NCBI RefSeq assembly: GCF_020510565.1
Contig: NZ_CP075189.1
Coordinates: 2,154,501 to 2,218,500, forward strand
Length of the DNA: 64,000 bases
Source: Ferribacterium limneticum
GTDB lineage: Bacteria; Pseudomonadota; Gammaproteobacteria; Burkholderiales; Rhodocyclaceae
Reading direction: 5' to 3'
Part shown: positions 1-8,447 of the stretch, piece by piece
How positions within the stretch are numbered: position 1 is the first letter of the stretch
Layout of the letters: every line of letters starts with the position of its first letter
Program-made: the position numbers and the translations under genes
The notes under the pieces: generated by a model
The model's input: only the letters and a program-made list of their open reading frames with translations
Databases searched by the model: none
What the model was told of the DNA's origin: nothing

Positions 1-1
1 G

Positions 2-451
2 GTGCTCGACCTGCGCTCGCAGCGCGATGAACTCTCCGTGCTGGTCAACGACGTTGAAACAGCTCGCCGCGCCTACGAGGCCGTCGGCCAGCGCATGACG
101 CAAAGCAACCTCGAAGGCCAGTCGCAGCAAACCAACGTGCTCGTGCTCAGCCCGGCCACCGAGCCGACCCAGCATTCCCGCCCCAAGGTTTTCCTCAACG
201 TCCTGGTTTCAATCTTCCTCGGCACCCTGCTCGGCGTCGGGGCCGCACTGGTACTTGAACTCAGCCAGCGTCGCATCCGTTCGGCCGAAGACCTGTCCCT
301 GGCGCTCGACCTGCCCGTGCTGGCCGAGCTCGATTCCGCGCTGCCCAAGGCAAAAAGAGGATTTCGTTTTTGGGCAAAAAATCCGGTTGACCGTGGCAAT
401 CGCGAACCCGCTCTCAATACAGGCAATCAGCCAGCCACAGCGAAGGCCTGA
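2..451 (+). CDS. epsF: Chain-length determinant protein EpsF, C-terminal part (5' end outside window)
   Basis: C-terminal about 149 residues of a Wzz/GNVR-type inner-membrane chain-length regulator. Visible are the end of the periplasmic coiled-coil region, a proline-containing segment (about residues 50-62), one hydrophobic membrane helix (about 64-86), and a cytoplasmic tail ending in the LDLPVLAELD segment typical of polysaccharide co-polymerases. The frame is open at the window edge, so the GTG at position 2 is probably internal. It lies 6 bp before epsG, the usual EpsF-EpsG order of XrtB-associated loci. The cytoplasmic tail contains a copy of the dispersed repeat (361-406) read as NPVDRGN, so the last 30 or so residues may be an acquired extension. 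Confidence 0.85.
   Translation: MLDLRSQRDELSVLVNDVETARRAYEAVGQRMTQSNLEGQSQQTNVLVLSPATEPTQHSRPKVFLNVLVSIFLGTLLGVGAALVLELSQRRIRSAEDLSLALDLPVLAELDSALPKAKRGFRFWAKNPVDRGNREPALNTGNQPATAKA
361..406 (+). repeat. Dispersed repeat, copy 1 (inside epsF)
   Basis: Core CCGGTTGACCGTGGCAAT at 383-400, preceded by a T- and A-rich stretch with TTTTTGGGC. Short arms TTCG (363-366) and CGAA (403-406) could pair. The copy is in frame in the epsF tail, on the coding strand. Confidence 0.8.
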
Positions 452-457
452 TCAGAC

Positions 458-1327
458 ATGAACGCAATGACCGAAAAACTCGATACCGGCGCCGGCCGTT
501 CCATTGGCGCCATTCTCATCGACAACGGCCGCCTGACGCCGGAAGCAGCCGAGCGCATCCTCAAGCTGCAAAAAGAGCAGGGCCTGCGCTTTGGCGATGC
601 CGCCATCCAGCTCGGCCTGCTCTCTGAGGCCGACATCCAGCAGGCACTCTCCCGCCAGTACGACTACCCCTACCTGATGCCCGGTGACGAGCGCGTCAGC
701 GAAGAAGTCGTCGCCGCCTTCAAACCCTTCAGCCCCATCGTCGAACAACTGCGCGCCGTGCGCAGCCAGCTCATGCTGCGCTGGTTCGACGCCGATGTCG
801 GCCACAAGACGCTCGCCGTCGTCAGCGCGGGCCGGGCAGAAGGCCGCAGCTTCACTGCCGCCAACCTCGCCGTCGTCTTCTCGCAACTCGGCGAACGCAC
901 GCTGCTGATCGATGCCGACCTGCGCAACCCGAGCCAGCACCAGCTCTTCCGCCTCGAAAACAAGCTCGGTCTTTCCAGCCTGCTGGCCGGCCGGGCCGAA
1001 CTGGCCGAAGCCGTCACCCGCATCCCCGGCCTCATCGATCTGTCCGTTCTGCCGGCCGGCGCCACCCCGCCCAACCCGCAGGAACTGCTGGCCCGCCCCG
1101 TCTTCAACGCGCTGATGGCCACCGCCGCCGGTCAGTACGACATCGTGATTGTCGACACCCCGGCCGGCGCAGAAACTGCCGACAGCCAGACCATTGCCGC
1201 CCGCACCCGCGGTGCTGTTGTCGTCGCTCGCAAGGACATCTCCTCCGCGCCCGCCTTGCAAGCCTTCGTTACCTCGCTGCAGCACAGCGGCGTTGCCGTC
1301 ATCGGCGCCGTGCTCAACAACGGGTAG
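458..1327 (+). CDS. epsG: Chain-length determinant tyrosine-kinase-like protein EpsG
   Basis: Cytoplasmic BY-kinase/MinD-like ATPase that partners EpsF in controlling exopolysaccharide polymerisation. Residues about 15-70 resemble the MshEN/GspE N-terminal helical domain (AILIDNGRLTPEAAE, LGLLSEADIQQAL). The ATPase domain follows, with a Walker A-like SAGRAEGRS (123-131), Walker A' LLIDADLRN (149-157) and Walker B DIVIVDTP (228-235). The Walker A position normally occupied by Lys is Arg, as I recall for EpsG proteins in general. No tyrosine-rich C-terminal cluster is present, so autophosphorylation of the Wzc kind is doubtful. Length is 289 aa, normal for the family. Confidence 0.9.
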   Translation: MNAMTEKLDTGAGRSIGAILIDNGRLTPEAAERILKLQKEQGLRFGDAAIQLGLLSEADIQQALSRQYDYPYLMPGDERVSEEVVAAFKPFSPIVEQLRAVRSQLMLRWFDADVGHKTLAVVSAGRAEGRSFTAANLAVVFSQLGERTLLIDADLRNPSQHQLFRLENKLGLSSLLAGRAELAEAVTRIPGLIDLSVLPAGATPPNPQELLARPVFNALMATAAGQYDIVIVDTPAGAETADSQTIAARTRGAVVVARKDISSAPALQAFVTSLQHSGVAVIGAVLNNG

Positions 1328-1415
1328 CCAGCATGCTGTTCAGTGCCTTCTCGCTTTGCTCTTCGGATGCGCGTTTCCGCCGTAGAAACAGACGCTCCTC
1401 CGATATGCACAGCAA

Positions 1416-1443
1416 AAACACCGGGGGTTATCCCCGGTTTTTG
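1416..1443 (+). terminator. Intrinsic terminator after epsG
   Basis: Stem ACCGGGG (1420-1426) and CCCCGGT (1432-1438) with a 5-nt loop, followed by a short T run (1438-1442). It lies between epsG and xrtB and could partly uncouple them. Confidence 0.6.
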
Positions 1444-1460
1444 CGAGATGCACTGCCTAT

Positions 1461-1509
1461 GACATTTCATTTTTCGGCAATATTTCTGGTTGACCGTAGC
1501 AATCAGCCG
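1461..1509 (+). repeat. Dispersed repeat, copy 2 (epsG-xrtB gap)
   Basis: Core TGGTTGACCGTAGCAAT at 1487-1503, preceded by CATTTTTCGGCAATATTT. Flanking CGGC (1475-1478) and GCCG (1506-1509) can pair. It sits just upstream of the xrtB start. Confidence 0.8.
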
Positions 1510-1523
1510 TCAAAGGTCTGGCA

Positions 1524-2426
1524 ATGAACCACACAGCACAAAACGGGCAGGCCCTCCCGGTACAATCCCGCCCGGCCATTGCCGAATGGTTCCCAATTCT
1601 CATTGGCCTCATCGCACTCTATGTGCCCACCTGGGTCGATCTCTCCAGCACCATCTGGGCCACCGAAGCCCAGGCGCACGGCCCCATCATCCTTAGCGTC
1701 GCCCTGTGGTTTTTCTGGAAACAGCGCCTCGTGATTCACGAGATGGCGGTAGCGCCTTCAAAGGCCGGCTGGCCGCTCTTCATCTTCGGCTTGCTGCTCT
1801 ACGCCATCGGCCGTTCGCAAGACATCCTGCTCTTTGAAGTCGGCTCGCAAATCATTGTCATCGCCAGCCTGCTGCTCATCCTGCGCGGCTGGGCAGCCCT
1901 GGGCGCTGCCTGGTTCCCGCTCTTCTTCCTGCTCTTCATGATCCCGCTGCCCGGTGCCTTCGTCGATGCACTGACGCTGCCCATGAAGATGGCTGTCTCC
2001 TACGTCGCCGAAAACGTCCTCTACTCGGTGGGCTACCCCATCTCGCGCACCGGCGTCATCCTGCAGATCGGCCAGTACAAACTGCTCGTCGCTGACGCCT
2101 GTGCCGGCCTGCAAACGCTATTCACGCTCGAAGCGCTTGGCCTGCTCTACCTCAACATCGTTCGCCACGACTCCTTCTTCAGAAACGTCGCGCTGGCCAT
2201 CCTCATCATTCCCATCTCCTTCACCGCCAATGTCATCCGCGTCATGGTGCTGACGCTGATCACCTACCACTTCGGCGACGAAGCAGGGCAGGGCTTCCTG
2301 CACGGCTTTGCCGGCATGGTGCTGTTCATCACTGCGCTGCTGATCATCATGGGCGTTGATTCGCTGCTGCAACTCGGCGAAAAGCGCTGGCGTGGACAGG
2401 CTGTCGTGAACAAGGTGCAAGCATGA
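1524..2426 (+). CDS. xrtB: Exosortase B
   Basis: Polytopic inner-membrane transpeptidase of the exosortase/archaeosortase family, proposed to cleave PEP-CTERM proteins at the membrane. The 300 residues are mostly hydrophobic helices. The family catalytic triad is visible: Cys193 in ADACAGLQ, Arg239 in ANVIRVMVLT and His260 in LHGFAGM. The position between epsG and epsI is that of exosortase B in betaproteobacterial Eps loci. The stop overlaps the epsI start by 4 nt (ATGA), implying coupled translation. A PEP-CTERM candidate substrate is encoded at 24.8 kb. Confidence 0.93.
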   Translation: MNHTAQNGQALPVQSRPAIAEWFPILIGLIALYVPTWVDLSSTIWATEAQAHGPIILSVALWFFWKQRLVIHEMAVAPSKAGWPLFIFGLLLYAIGRSQDILLFEVGSQIIVIASLLLILRGWAALGAAWFPLFFLLFMIPLPGAFVDALTLPMKMAVSYVAENVLYSVGYPISRTGVILQIGQYKLLVADACAGLQTLFTLEALGLLYLNIVRHDSFFRNVALAILIIPISFTANVIRVMVLTLITYHFGDEAGQGFLHGFAGMVLFITALLIIMGVDSLLQLGEKRWRGQAVVNKVQA

Positions 2427-3118
2427 ACCTACCGCTCCGCAACATCATCCTGCTCGTGCTCATGCTGGCCAGTGCTGGCCTGGCCGTCGCCATGCGGCCA
2501 ACGAACAAGATCGCTGACCAAGGTCCAAAAGTGGAACTGGAAACCATGATCCCGCGCGCATTTGGGGTTTGGAAAGAAGAGCTGCAGCCTGCTACGCAGA
2601 TCATCGATCCACAGCAAAAGGAAATGCTTCAGAAAATTTATACCCAGACACTCTCTCGCACATTTGTCGATGAGTTGGGTAACCGAGTCATGCTCTCGAT
2701 TGCCTATGGAGAAGATCAGCGTGATTCCGTTCAGTTGCACTATCCCGAGGTTTGTTACCCCGCTCAAGGTTTTGTCGTGCTTTCCAATGAAATTGGCGTT
2801 TTGGAAACGGACTCGGGCAACATCCTGGTCAAACGACTTTTGACCAAATTGGGAGGCAGAGTTGAGCCTGTCACTTATTGGACAACCTTGGGTGACCAAT
2901 TAGTGCAAGGGGGACTGAACACCAAGTTGACCCAGCTCAAATTCGGTTTCAGGAGGCAAATTCCTGATGGCCTGCTATTTAGGGTTTCAAGCATTAATCA
3001 GGACACAGAGAGCGCCTACGCTATGCAGCAGGATTTCGTTCGCGCGCTTATTACTAGCCTTTCCGAAAAAGATAGGCTAAAACTGACTGGCTTGCCAGCG
3101 AACGCTGGTCAGAAATAA
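2423..3118 (+). CDS. epsI: EpsI, exosortase-associated periplasmic protein
   Basis: EpsI-family protein, 231 aa, with an N-terminal signal or anchor helix (residues 5-24) and the hallmark HYPEVCYPAQGF segment in mid-protein. EpsI is found fused to or next to exosortases in polysaccharide loci; its biochemical role is not established. Base composition changes inside this gene: the first ~100 bp resemble the GC-rich epsG/xrtB sequence, whereas the rest is visibly more AT-rich and resembles the following glycan genes. Confidence 0.9.
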   Translation: MNLPLRNIILLVLMLASAGLAVAMRPTNKIADQGPKVELETMIPRAFGVWKEELQPATQIIDPQQKEMLQKIYTQTLSRTFVDELGNRVMLSIAYGEDQRDSVQLHYPEVCYPAQGFVVLSNEIGVLETDSGNILVKRLLTKLGGRVEPVTYWTTLGDQLVQGGLNTKLTQLKFGFRRQIPDGLLFRVSSINQDTESAYAMQQDFVRALITSLSEKDRLKLTGLPANAGQK

Positions 3119-3122
3119 AACG

Positions 3123-4631
3123 ATGGTTGCGCGTTTTGGAAATGTTCGAGTCAAGCGGGGTCTCCTGAATTTTTTCATCGGCAAGAGCGTCTCTGCCGTT
3201 GGTGGATTGCTGGCTATGGTGCTTGTCGTCCATGGCCTGTCAATTGGCGATTTTGCGACATATTCGATTCTGGTTGCCCTGGTTGAAGTTTTTACCGCAG
3301 TCTCTGGTCTTGGGCTTACCCACGTCATCCTGCGATACGTGCCTGAGTTGTATGCAAGTTACCAGGCATCTGCTTTACGATTTATTGTTCTTGCCGCCTT
3401 TGGGCTACGTTCTATCGTGCTCGTTTGTGCGCTAGGCGTCGCTTGGTTATTTTCCGACAGCATTGGTTCCTGGATCGGGGTTGGTAACGCTATTCACGCG
3501 TTGGAGGCCTTTCTGCTCATCGTGGCACTCAGGTCGACCAATCAGTTCCTATCCCAAATATTGGAATCCATGCTGCATCAAGGCACTGCTCAAACTGCAT
3601 TTTCTCTTATAGCAGTAGGCAGGTGCGTTGGCATGTTGTGGCTCACGAATAGCAATCAAGTCATGTTGACGGATGTCATCTGGCTTGAGGTTATCTGCGA
3701 GGCTGGAGCAATGTGTGTAATGTTGTTCGGCATTTTTGATTCACTTTGGTCCAAAAAGTCCAATGGCGACGAGAATGTGGATGACGATTGGCACAATACC
3801 AATCGAACCGAGGTTATCCGGTTTGCTACTTCGGCGTACCTGCAGCATCTGGCGACCTTGCCGTTCGGGGGCAATACGAACCGACTGGTCGGTGGCGCAA
3901 TGTTCGGCAGCGTGATGATGGCAAGTTTTGGTTTTGCGCTCTCTCTCTACGAGTATGCAAAGCGGTATCTGCCTACCCAATTGTTGATCGGTCTTATTCG
4001 GCCAATTGTCGTAGCGCGTTATACGACAACACGCAACTTTTCTGTTGCTGCCGGTTTGTGTGAGCAATCGCTACAAGTCAATCTGGTCATCCTGACTGCA
4101 ATGCTTGCAGTACTTCTGGTTTGCGGCGAGGAATTGCTTGGTCTCATTTCGGGGGGGAAGTACGTGGAGCACAGCGTTGTGCTGTTATGCGTGCTACTCG
4201 TTTTTCTTGGGCTTGAAACGCAGCGACTGGTACTTGAAGTCCTGGCGCAAATGGTTGACCACTACGAAATATTGATTCCAACAAATCTTTTCTTGTCGCT
4301 GTCGGTAATTGGTGGCGTGGCCGGATATGCCTTGCTTGGGGCAGTCGCATTTCCAATCGCGAATCTGCTAGCACTTGTGATTGCCAATTATTGGACTGCC
4401 CATAGGCTTGCCTCCATGGGCTTTCGATATTCCCACGATTGGGCTGGAACTGGCTGGTCGTTAGTGGTCTTCCTGATTTCGGTATTAGCAGGAAAGCTCT
4501 GTCAGTACGCAGGGATTCACTGGAGTATTTCTCTACTAGTTACGCTCATGGTTTTTGGTCTTTTGTTCTTGAAAATTCAATTGAAACCGACGATACGCTT
4601 TGCCCGCGAATTGATCGGTGAAAAGGCATAA
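3123..4631 (+). CDS. Polysaccharide flippase (Wzx/oligosaccharide transporter family)
   Basis: 502-residue, highly hydrophobic protein with about 12-14 predicted membrane helices spread over the whole length and an opening segment (GLLNFFIGKSVSAVGGLLAM) like Wzx/MATE-type polysaccharide transporters. Expected role: flipping the undecaprenyl-linked repeat unit across the inner membrane. It lies 4 bp after epsI and before glycan-modifying genes. No catalytic motif allows assignment beyond family level, and sequence divergence is normal for Wzx. Confidence 0.8.
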   Translation: MVARFGNVRVKRGLLNFFIGKSVSAVGGLLAMVLVVHGLSIGDFATYSILVALVEVFTAVSGLGLTHVILRYVPELYASYQASALRFIVLAAFGLRSIVLVCALGVAWLFSDSIGSWIGVGNAIHALEAFLLIVALRSTNQFLSQILESMLHQGTAQTAFSLIAVGRCVGMLWLTNSNQVMLTDVIWLEVICEAGAMCVMLFGIFDSLWSKKSNGDENVDDDWHNTNRTEVIRFATSAYLQHLATLPFGGNTNRLVGGAMFGSVMMASFGFALSLYEYAKRYLPTQLLIGLIRPIVVARYTTTRNFSVAAGLCEQSLQVNLVILTAMLAVLLVCGEELLGLISGGKYVEHSVVLLCVLLVFLGLETQRLVLEVLAQMVDHYEILIPTNLFLSLSVIGGVAGYALLGAVAFPIANLLALVIANYWTAHRLASMGFRYSHDWAGTGWSLVVFLISVLAGKLCQYAGIHWSISLLVTLMVFGLLFLKIQLKPTIRFARELIGEKA

Positions 4632-4648
4632 CAGGAAAGGTTCTTCGT

Positions 4649-5773
4649 ATGGAAGTTGGAATTTTGACAATGCATAGAGTGCTGAACTATGGCTCATTTA
4701 TGCAGGCGTACGCACTGAAGAGCGTGATCGAGTCTTTCGGCCATCATGTGACATTCAGGGATTTCAAAAATGGCGAACCGCGCCACAAAGGCAAGAAAGT
4801 CAGTCCCCCCGGCTTTCTTGACAAGGTCGCCAAGATTCCTCAGGCAATCGCCGATCTCGAAGGAACACTGAAGAAACGTGCTTTCCGGCGAAAGTTCAAT
4901 AATTACTTCAAACAGACTTGCTGGGGATTGCTTGAGGTGCCACAGGAGCCTAACCATGGCCTCGTTGCGGACGCGGTGGTTATTGGCAGTGACGAAGTGT
5001 TCAATTACACCCAGAACCACGCTTTTGGCTACGTGCCATGTTTGTTTGGCCATGGCATCAATGCGCCCCTGATACTCAGTTATGCACCGTCAGCTGGTTA
5101 TGCTAATGCCAAAGATGTGGTCACCGATGGCATGGTGGAGGAAATCGCTGCTGGCTTACGTCGCATGAAGCACGTTTCAGTTCGGGATGAAAATACGCGA
5201 CTTCTGGTCGAGCGTTGTACAGGTGAGTCGCCTACCCTAGTTGTAGACCCGACGCTGATTTTCGACTTCGACGACGTCATGCCGCAAGAGCGCGTAGTTG
5301 AAGGTAACTACATCCTCGTCTATGCGTACGAGGGACGGATGGATTCGGTAGAGGAAATCCGCGCAGTCAAGGATTTTGCCGCCCAGCATAAATTGAAGAT
5401 TGTTTCAGCTGGTTCCTATCACGCATGGTGCGATGAGAATATTGTCGTCTCGCCCTTTGAGCTTTTAAAAGTCTTCAAGGATGCCGCGTTTGTTGTGACC
5501 GATACTTTTCATGGCAGCATTTTTTCGATGAAAAATGCCAAGCAGTTCGCGACATTCGTAAGAGACGATAATCCGCTCGGCAGCAATGCCAACAAGGTGC
5601 GCTATCTATTGGATCAATTCGGCATGGGGTCAAGAATCGTCAATGACCTCTCCCTCATGGACCAGATATTAACGACGCCGGCACCCTACGACGTTTTCAA
5701 TGAACGTTTGCTTGGCCTACGGAAAACATCGCTCGATTTTCTGAAACTAGCGTTGGCCGAAGGGGCTGCCTGA
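4649..5773 (+). CDS. Polysaccharide pyruvyl transferase family protein
   Basis: 374 aa, matching the CsaB/WcaK-type pyruvyl transferase fold: N-terminal VGILTMHRVLNYGSFMQAYAL, the IGSDEVFN motif near residue 112 and a C-terminal VVTDTFHGSIFS segment typical of the family. Likely adds a ketal-linked pyruvate to a glycan residue using phosphoenolpyruvate. A ribosome-binding sequence AGGAAAGG lies just upstream. The stop overlaps the next start by 1 nt, so it is tightly coupled to the nitroreductase-like gene. Confidence 0.85.
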   Translation: MEVGILTMHRVLNYGSFMQAYALKSVIESFGHHVTFRDFKNGEPRHKGKKVSPPGFLDKVAKIPQAIADLEGTLKKRAFRRKFNNYFKQTCWGLLEVPQEPNHGLVADAVVIGSDEVFNYTQNHAFGYVPCLFGHGINAPLILSYAPSAGYANAKDVVTDGMVEEIAAGLRRMKHVSVRDENTRLLVERCTGESPTLVVDPTLIFDFDDVMPQERVVEGNYILVYAYEGRMDSVEEIRAVKDFAAQHKLKIVSAGSYHAWCDENIVVSPFELLKVFKDAAFVVTDTFHGSIFSMKNAKQFATFVRDDNPLGSNANKVRYLLDQFGMGSRIVNDLSLMDQILTTPAPYDVFNERLLGLRKTSLDFLKLALAEGAA

Positions 5774-6801
5774 TGTCATATAAAACCCTTGTCCTTCGAT
5801 ATACACCGGCAGCGCTTCATAAGCTGCTAAGAGATATGTATTTCGCAGTCAAGCTGCTGCCAGGGCATGCCTACGACTATCGACGGTTCTTGGCTTACTC
5901 CGGCTTGAACAAGAGCCGCGATTCACGGTCGGAGCGCGCAGCCAGAATCACGCTTTATTACCATCAGGTCGAGAAGGGATTGAGCCTTGCTTCGCCCCGT
6001 GCGGGCTTTGGCATGAACGTCATTCCCGGCTTGCTGGATGATGTGGATGCCTATCTGGGGGCATATGGCATTACCGATCCTGCAACTACTGCGATATCAG
6101 CTTTGCAAGGTTATCTTGACTATCACGAACGTATTGGGCATCCAGCGGACTATGTGCGTAATCGACTATCTGTAATTTTCGACAAGTACCATATTCCCTT
6201 AGAACAGTCTCAATCCTGGGCTGGCGGAGTCTTGCCCCTTAGTCGAGCCGGATTGCTGGCAGCGCGGAATGCTGGATTTAAAAGCTTCTTTGAATCCAGA
6301 TACAGTGTCCGGCAGTTTGCCGGCGGGGTAATCCCAGAATCAGATATTCGAAGCGCGGTCGAAACTGCACAAAAAACACCATCGGTTTGTAATCGTCAGT
6401 CTTGGCGCGTACATGCCTTCTCTGATGCCAAGCAGATTGAACGTTTGCTTGCTATCCAGAACGGCAGCCGGGGCTTTGGTGACCAGGCATCTGTCGTACT
6501 GGTCGTTACCTCGGAACTGCGGAGTTTCCTCGGGGTTGCTGAGCGTTATCAGCCCTGGATCGACGGTGGAATGTTCGCAATGTCCCTGTGCCTTGCCTTG
6601 CATGATTTGGGATATGGAAGCTGCTGCCTTAACTGGTCAAAGGAGTCGGGCGACGACAAATTGATGCGCGCCGCCGCAGCCATTCCGCCGTCCGAACAAA
6701 TCATCATGCTGCTGGCCGTGGGCATTCTCCCTGATGAGTTTAGGGTTGCGCGTTCATATCGACCCTCGGTGGATCAGATTCTCGTAATGCATGGCGCCTG
6801 A
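5773..6801 (+). CDS. Nitroreductase-family protein coupled to pyruvyl transferase
   Basis: 342 aa. The C-terminal half (about 170-342) is a nitroreductase/FMN-binding domain: SRYSVRQF near residue 175, TPSVCNRQSWRVH, and a GYGSCCLNWSKE segment. The N-terminal 165 residues are not a known domain to me. Nitroreductase-like proteins occur next to pyruvyl transferases in various glycan clusters, suggesting an oxidoreductase step on a sugar or carrier; the substrate is unknown. Its ATG overlaps the upstream TGA by one base. Confidence 0.8.
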   Translation: MSYKTLVLRYTPAALHKLLRDMYFAVKLLPGHAYDYRRFLAYSGLNKSRDSRSERAARITLYYHQVEKGLSLASPRAGFGMNVIPGLLDDVDAYLGAYGITDPATTAISALQGYLDYHERIGHPADYVRNRLSVIFDKYHIPLEQSQSWAGGVLPLSRAGLLAARNAGFKSFFESRYSVRQFAGGVIPESDIRSAVETAQKTPSVCNRQSWRVHAFSDAKQIERLLAIQNGSRGFGDQASVVLVVTSELRSFLGVAERYQPWIDGGMFAMSLCLALHDLGYGSCCLNWSKESGDDKLMRAAAAIPPSEQIIMLLAVGILPDEFRVARSYRPSVDQILVMHGA

Positions 6802-6932
6802 CTAAGCTTGTCGAGAAATGCGAAAGACCGCGTGATGTTGAATATCAATAGTGACCACTACGACGGGCGTTACCGCGCCTATGGGCTGTTATGGCGCCGC
6901 GCTGAAAATGCGCCATCCTCCGGAGGTCTTCG

Positions 6933-8447
6933 TTGATTACTGAAGGCAGTCTAAAAGGCGGCGGCATGAGTTGGCGTGTTCTTTCCCGAAAGAAACTCGC
7001 CAGCCAAACCAATATCCGTGATCTGCCATTGATCTCCGGTCTGCTGACTTGCGCAGTATTGTTTGGCTGGCTTGCAAGTACTGCCAACCCGGTCATGATC
7101 GGCCTTGGCGTAGGCCTTGTTGGCGGCGTGTTCCTGTTGTTGGCACCGAAAGCTACGATCTGGTTGGTGCTCTCTTTGGGGCTTTCATCCGGAGCCTTGC
7201 TTTCACTTGGTGGGCAAGGCCTCGACAAAGTGTCCTGGGCGATAGCATTGATGGCTTTCCTGCTGTGGCTACCGGCATTAATGAAACTGCTGCGTAGTCC
7301 GGACGTACCCCTGTTTGTCTGGCTTGCGCTAGTTTTTGTCCTTCAGGCAAGTTTTTCGACGCTGCTTGAGTGGTCGTCGGCCGGCGAATTCATTGTCGGG
7401 TTTAAACGCTATTTTCAGATGCTTGGCTTGATGTTGGCTTTTGCCACGCTCAGTATTACCTCACTCGATTTTCAGCGCTGGCTGAAACTGTTGCTGGGGA
7501 TTGCCTTGCTGCAATTGCCCTTTGCCATATACGAACGTTTTGTTCTAGTACCCCAACGCGGGGCGAGTGCCGAGGCGATGGACGTCGTAGCGGGAACGCT
7601 GGGGGCGAATTTGCTGGGCGGTAGCCCAAATTCAGTAATGGCCCTACTTGTATTGCTGGCGTTTGTATTTGTCCTGATGCGGTGGCGTGCGGGACTGCTG
7701 TCAACCTGGAAATTCGCCGTAGCAGGCCTGATCTTGCTTGCACCGCTCACTCTGGGCGAAACCAAGATCGTCGTTGTCATGATTCCGCTGATGGGTGTGG
7801 TGGCTTTGCGCAGAGAGTTCTATACAAATCCATTCCGTTTTTTGCCGGCTTTCATTGTGCTTGGCCTGATGACCGTAGCAATGGCTTATGTCTATGTTTT
7901 TTTCATATTGGACAGCACGTTTTCAGATGTGATCAAAGCGACATTGAAGTACAACGCGGGTACTCAGGGTTACGGCAGCTTGTACCTCAACCGTTCGACC
8001 GTAGCGAGCTTCTGGTGGTCGATGCAGGGCTGGCATGACCCTCTCGGATTCCTCTTCGGTCATGGCTTGGGCAGTTCCTATGGAATTTCCGGAAGCGCGG
8101 GCCATATTGCAGCACGTTATCCGATGTACGGTATTGGACTGACAACGATATCGACCTTGCTTTGGGATGTCGGCATGCTTGGTTTTGTGTTGTACACATC
8201 GGTATTTGTTGCGGCCTGGCGTGCCGCCAACCGACTCTGGAAGAGCACTCGATCTCAAGTCGTTCGAGCCGATTTGCTTGCCATCCAGTCTGCCATTGCA
8301 TCGTTTTTTCTCTTTTCGTTGTATTCGGATAGCCAGGTCAATTTGTTGCCTATGGAACTCATCGTCGCCACCGTGATCGGGTACCTGGCTTTTCTGTTGA
8401 GACAAAACAAGGCTGATCTTGTTTTGGCCGCCCGGGTGACCCAATGA
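6933..8447 (+). CDS. O-antigen polymerase/ligase-like membrane protein (Wzy candidate)
   Basis: 504 aa with about 11-12 hydrophobic helices and a large periplasmic-type loop in the C-terminal half (around residues 335-400) containing YGSLYLNRSTVASFWW and GHGLGSSYG, the layout of O-antigen ligase/polymerase family proteins. Likely polymerises the repeat unit in the periplasm. The TTG start at 6933 has GGAGG at 6922-6926 at good spacing; an alternative ATG is at 6966. The stop overlaps the next gene by 4 nt. Confidence 0.78.
   Translation: MITEGSLKGGGMSWRVLSRKKLASQTNIRDLPLISGLLTCAVLFGWLASTANPVMIGLGVGLVGGVFLLLAPKATIWLVLSLGLSSGALLSLGGQGLDKVSWAIALMAFLLWLPALMKLLRSPDVPLFVWLALVFVLQASFSTLLEWSSAGEFIVGFKRYFQMLGLMLAFATLSITSLDFQRWLKLLLGIALLQLPFAIYERFVLVPQRGASAEAMDVVAGTLGANLLGGSPNSVMALLVLLAFVFVLMRWRAGLLSTWKFAVAGLILLAPLTLGETKIVVVMIPLMGVVALRREFYTNPFRFLPAFIVLGLMTVAMAYVYVFFILDSTFSDVIKATLKYNAGTQGYGSLYLNRSTVASFWWSMQGWHDPLGFLFGHGLGSSYGISGSAGHIAARYPMYGIGLTTISTLLWDVGMLGFVLYTSVFVAAWRAANRLWKSTRSQVVRADLLAIQSAIASFFLFSLYSDSQVNLLPMELIVATVIGYLAFLLRQNKADLVLAARVTQ

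Noticed and set aside
452..1285. 277-residue minus-strand open frame
   Set aside because: Antisense to epsG, Gly/Ala-rich and without features.
7990..8010. TTCGACCGTAGCGAGC, similar to the repeat core
   Set aside because: Only the middle 9-10 bases match, without the T-rich half; it is coding sequence of the polymerase.
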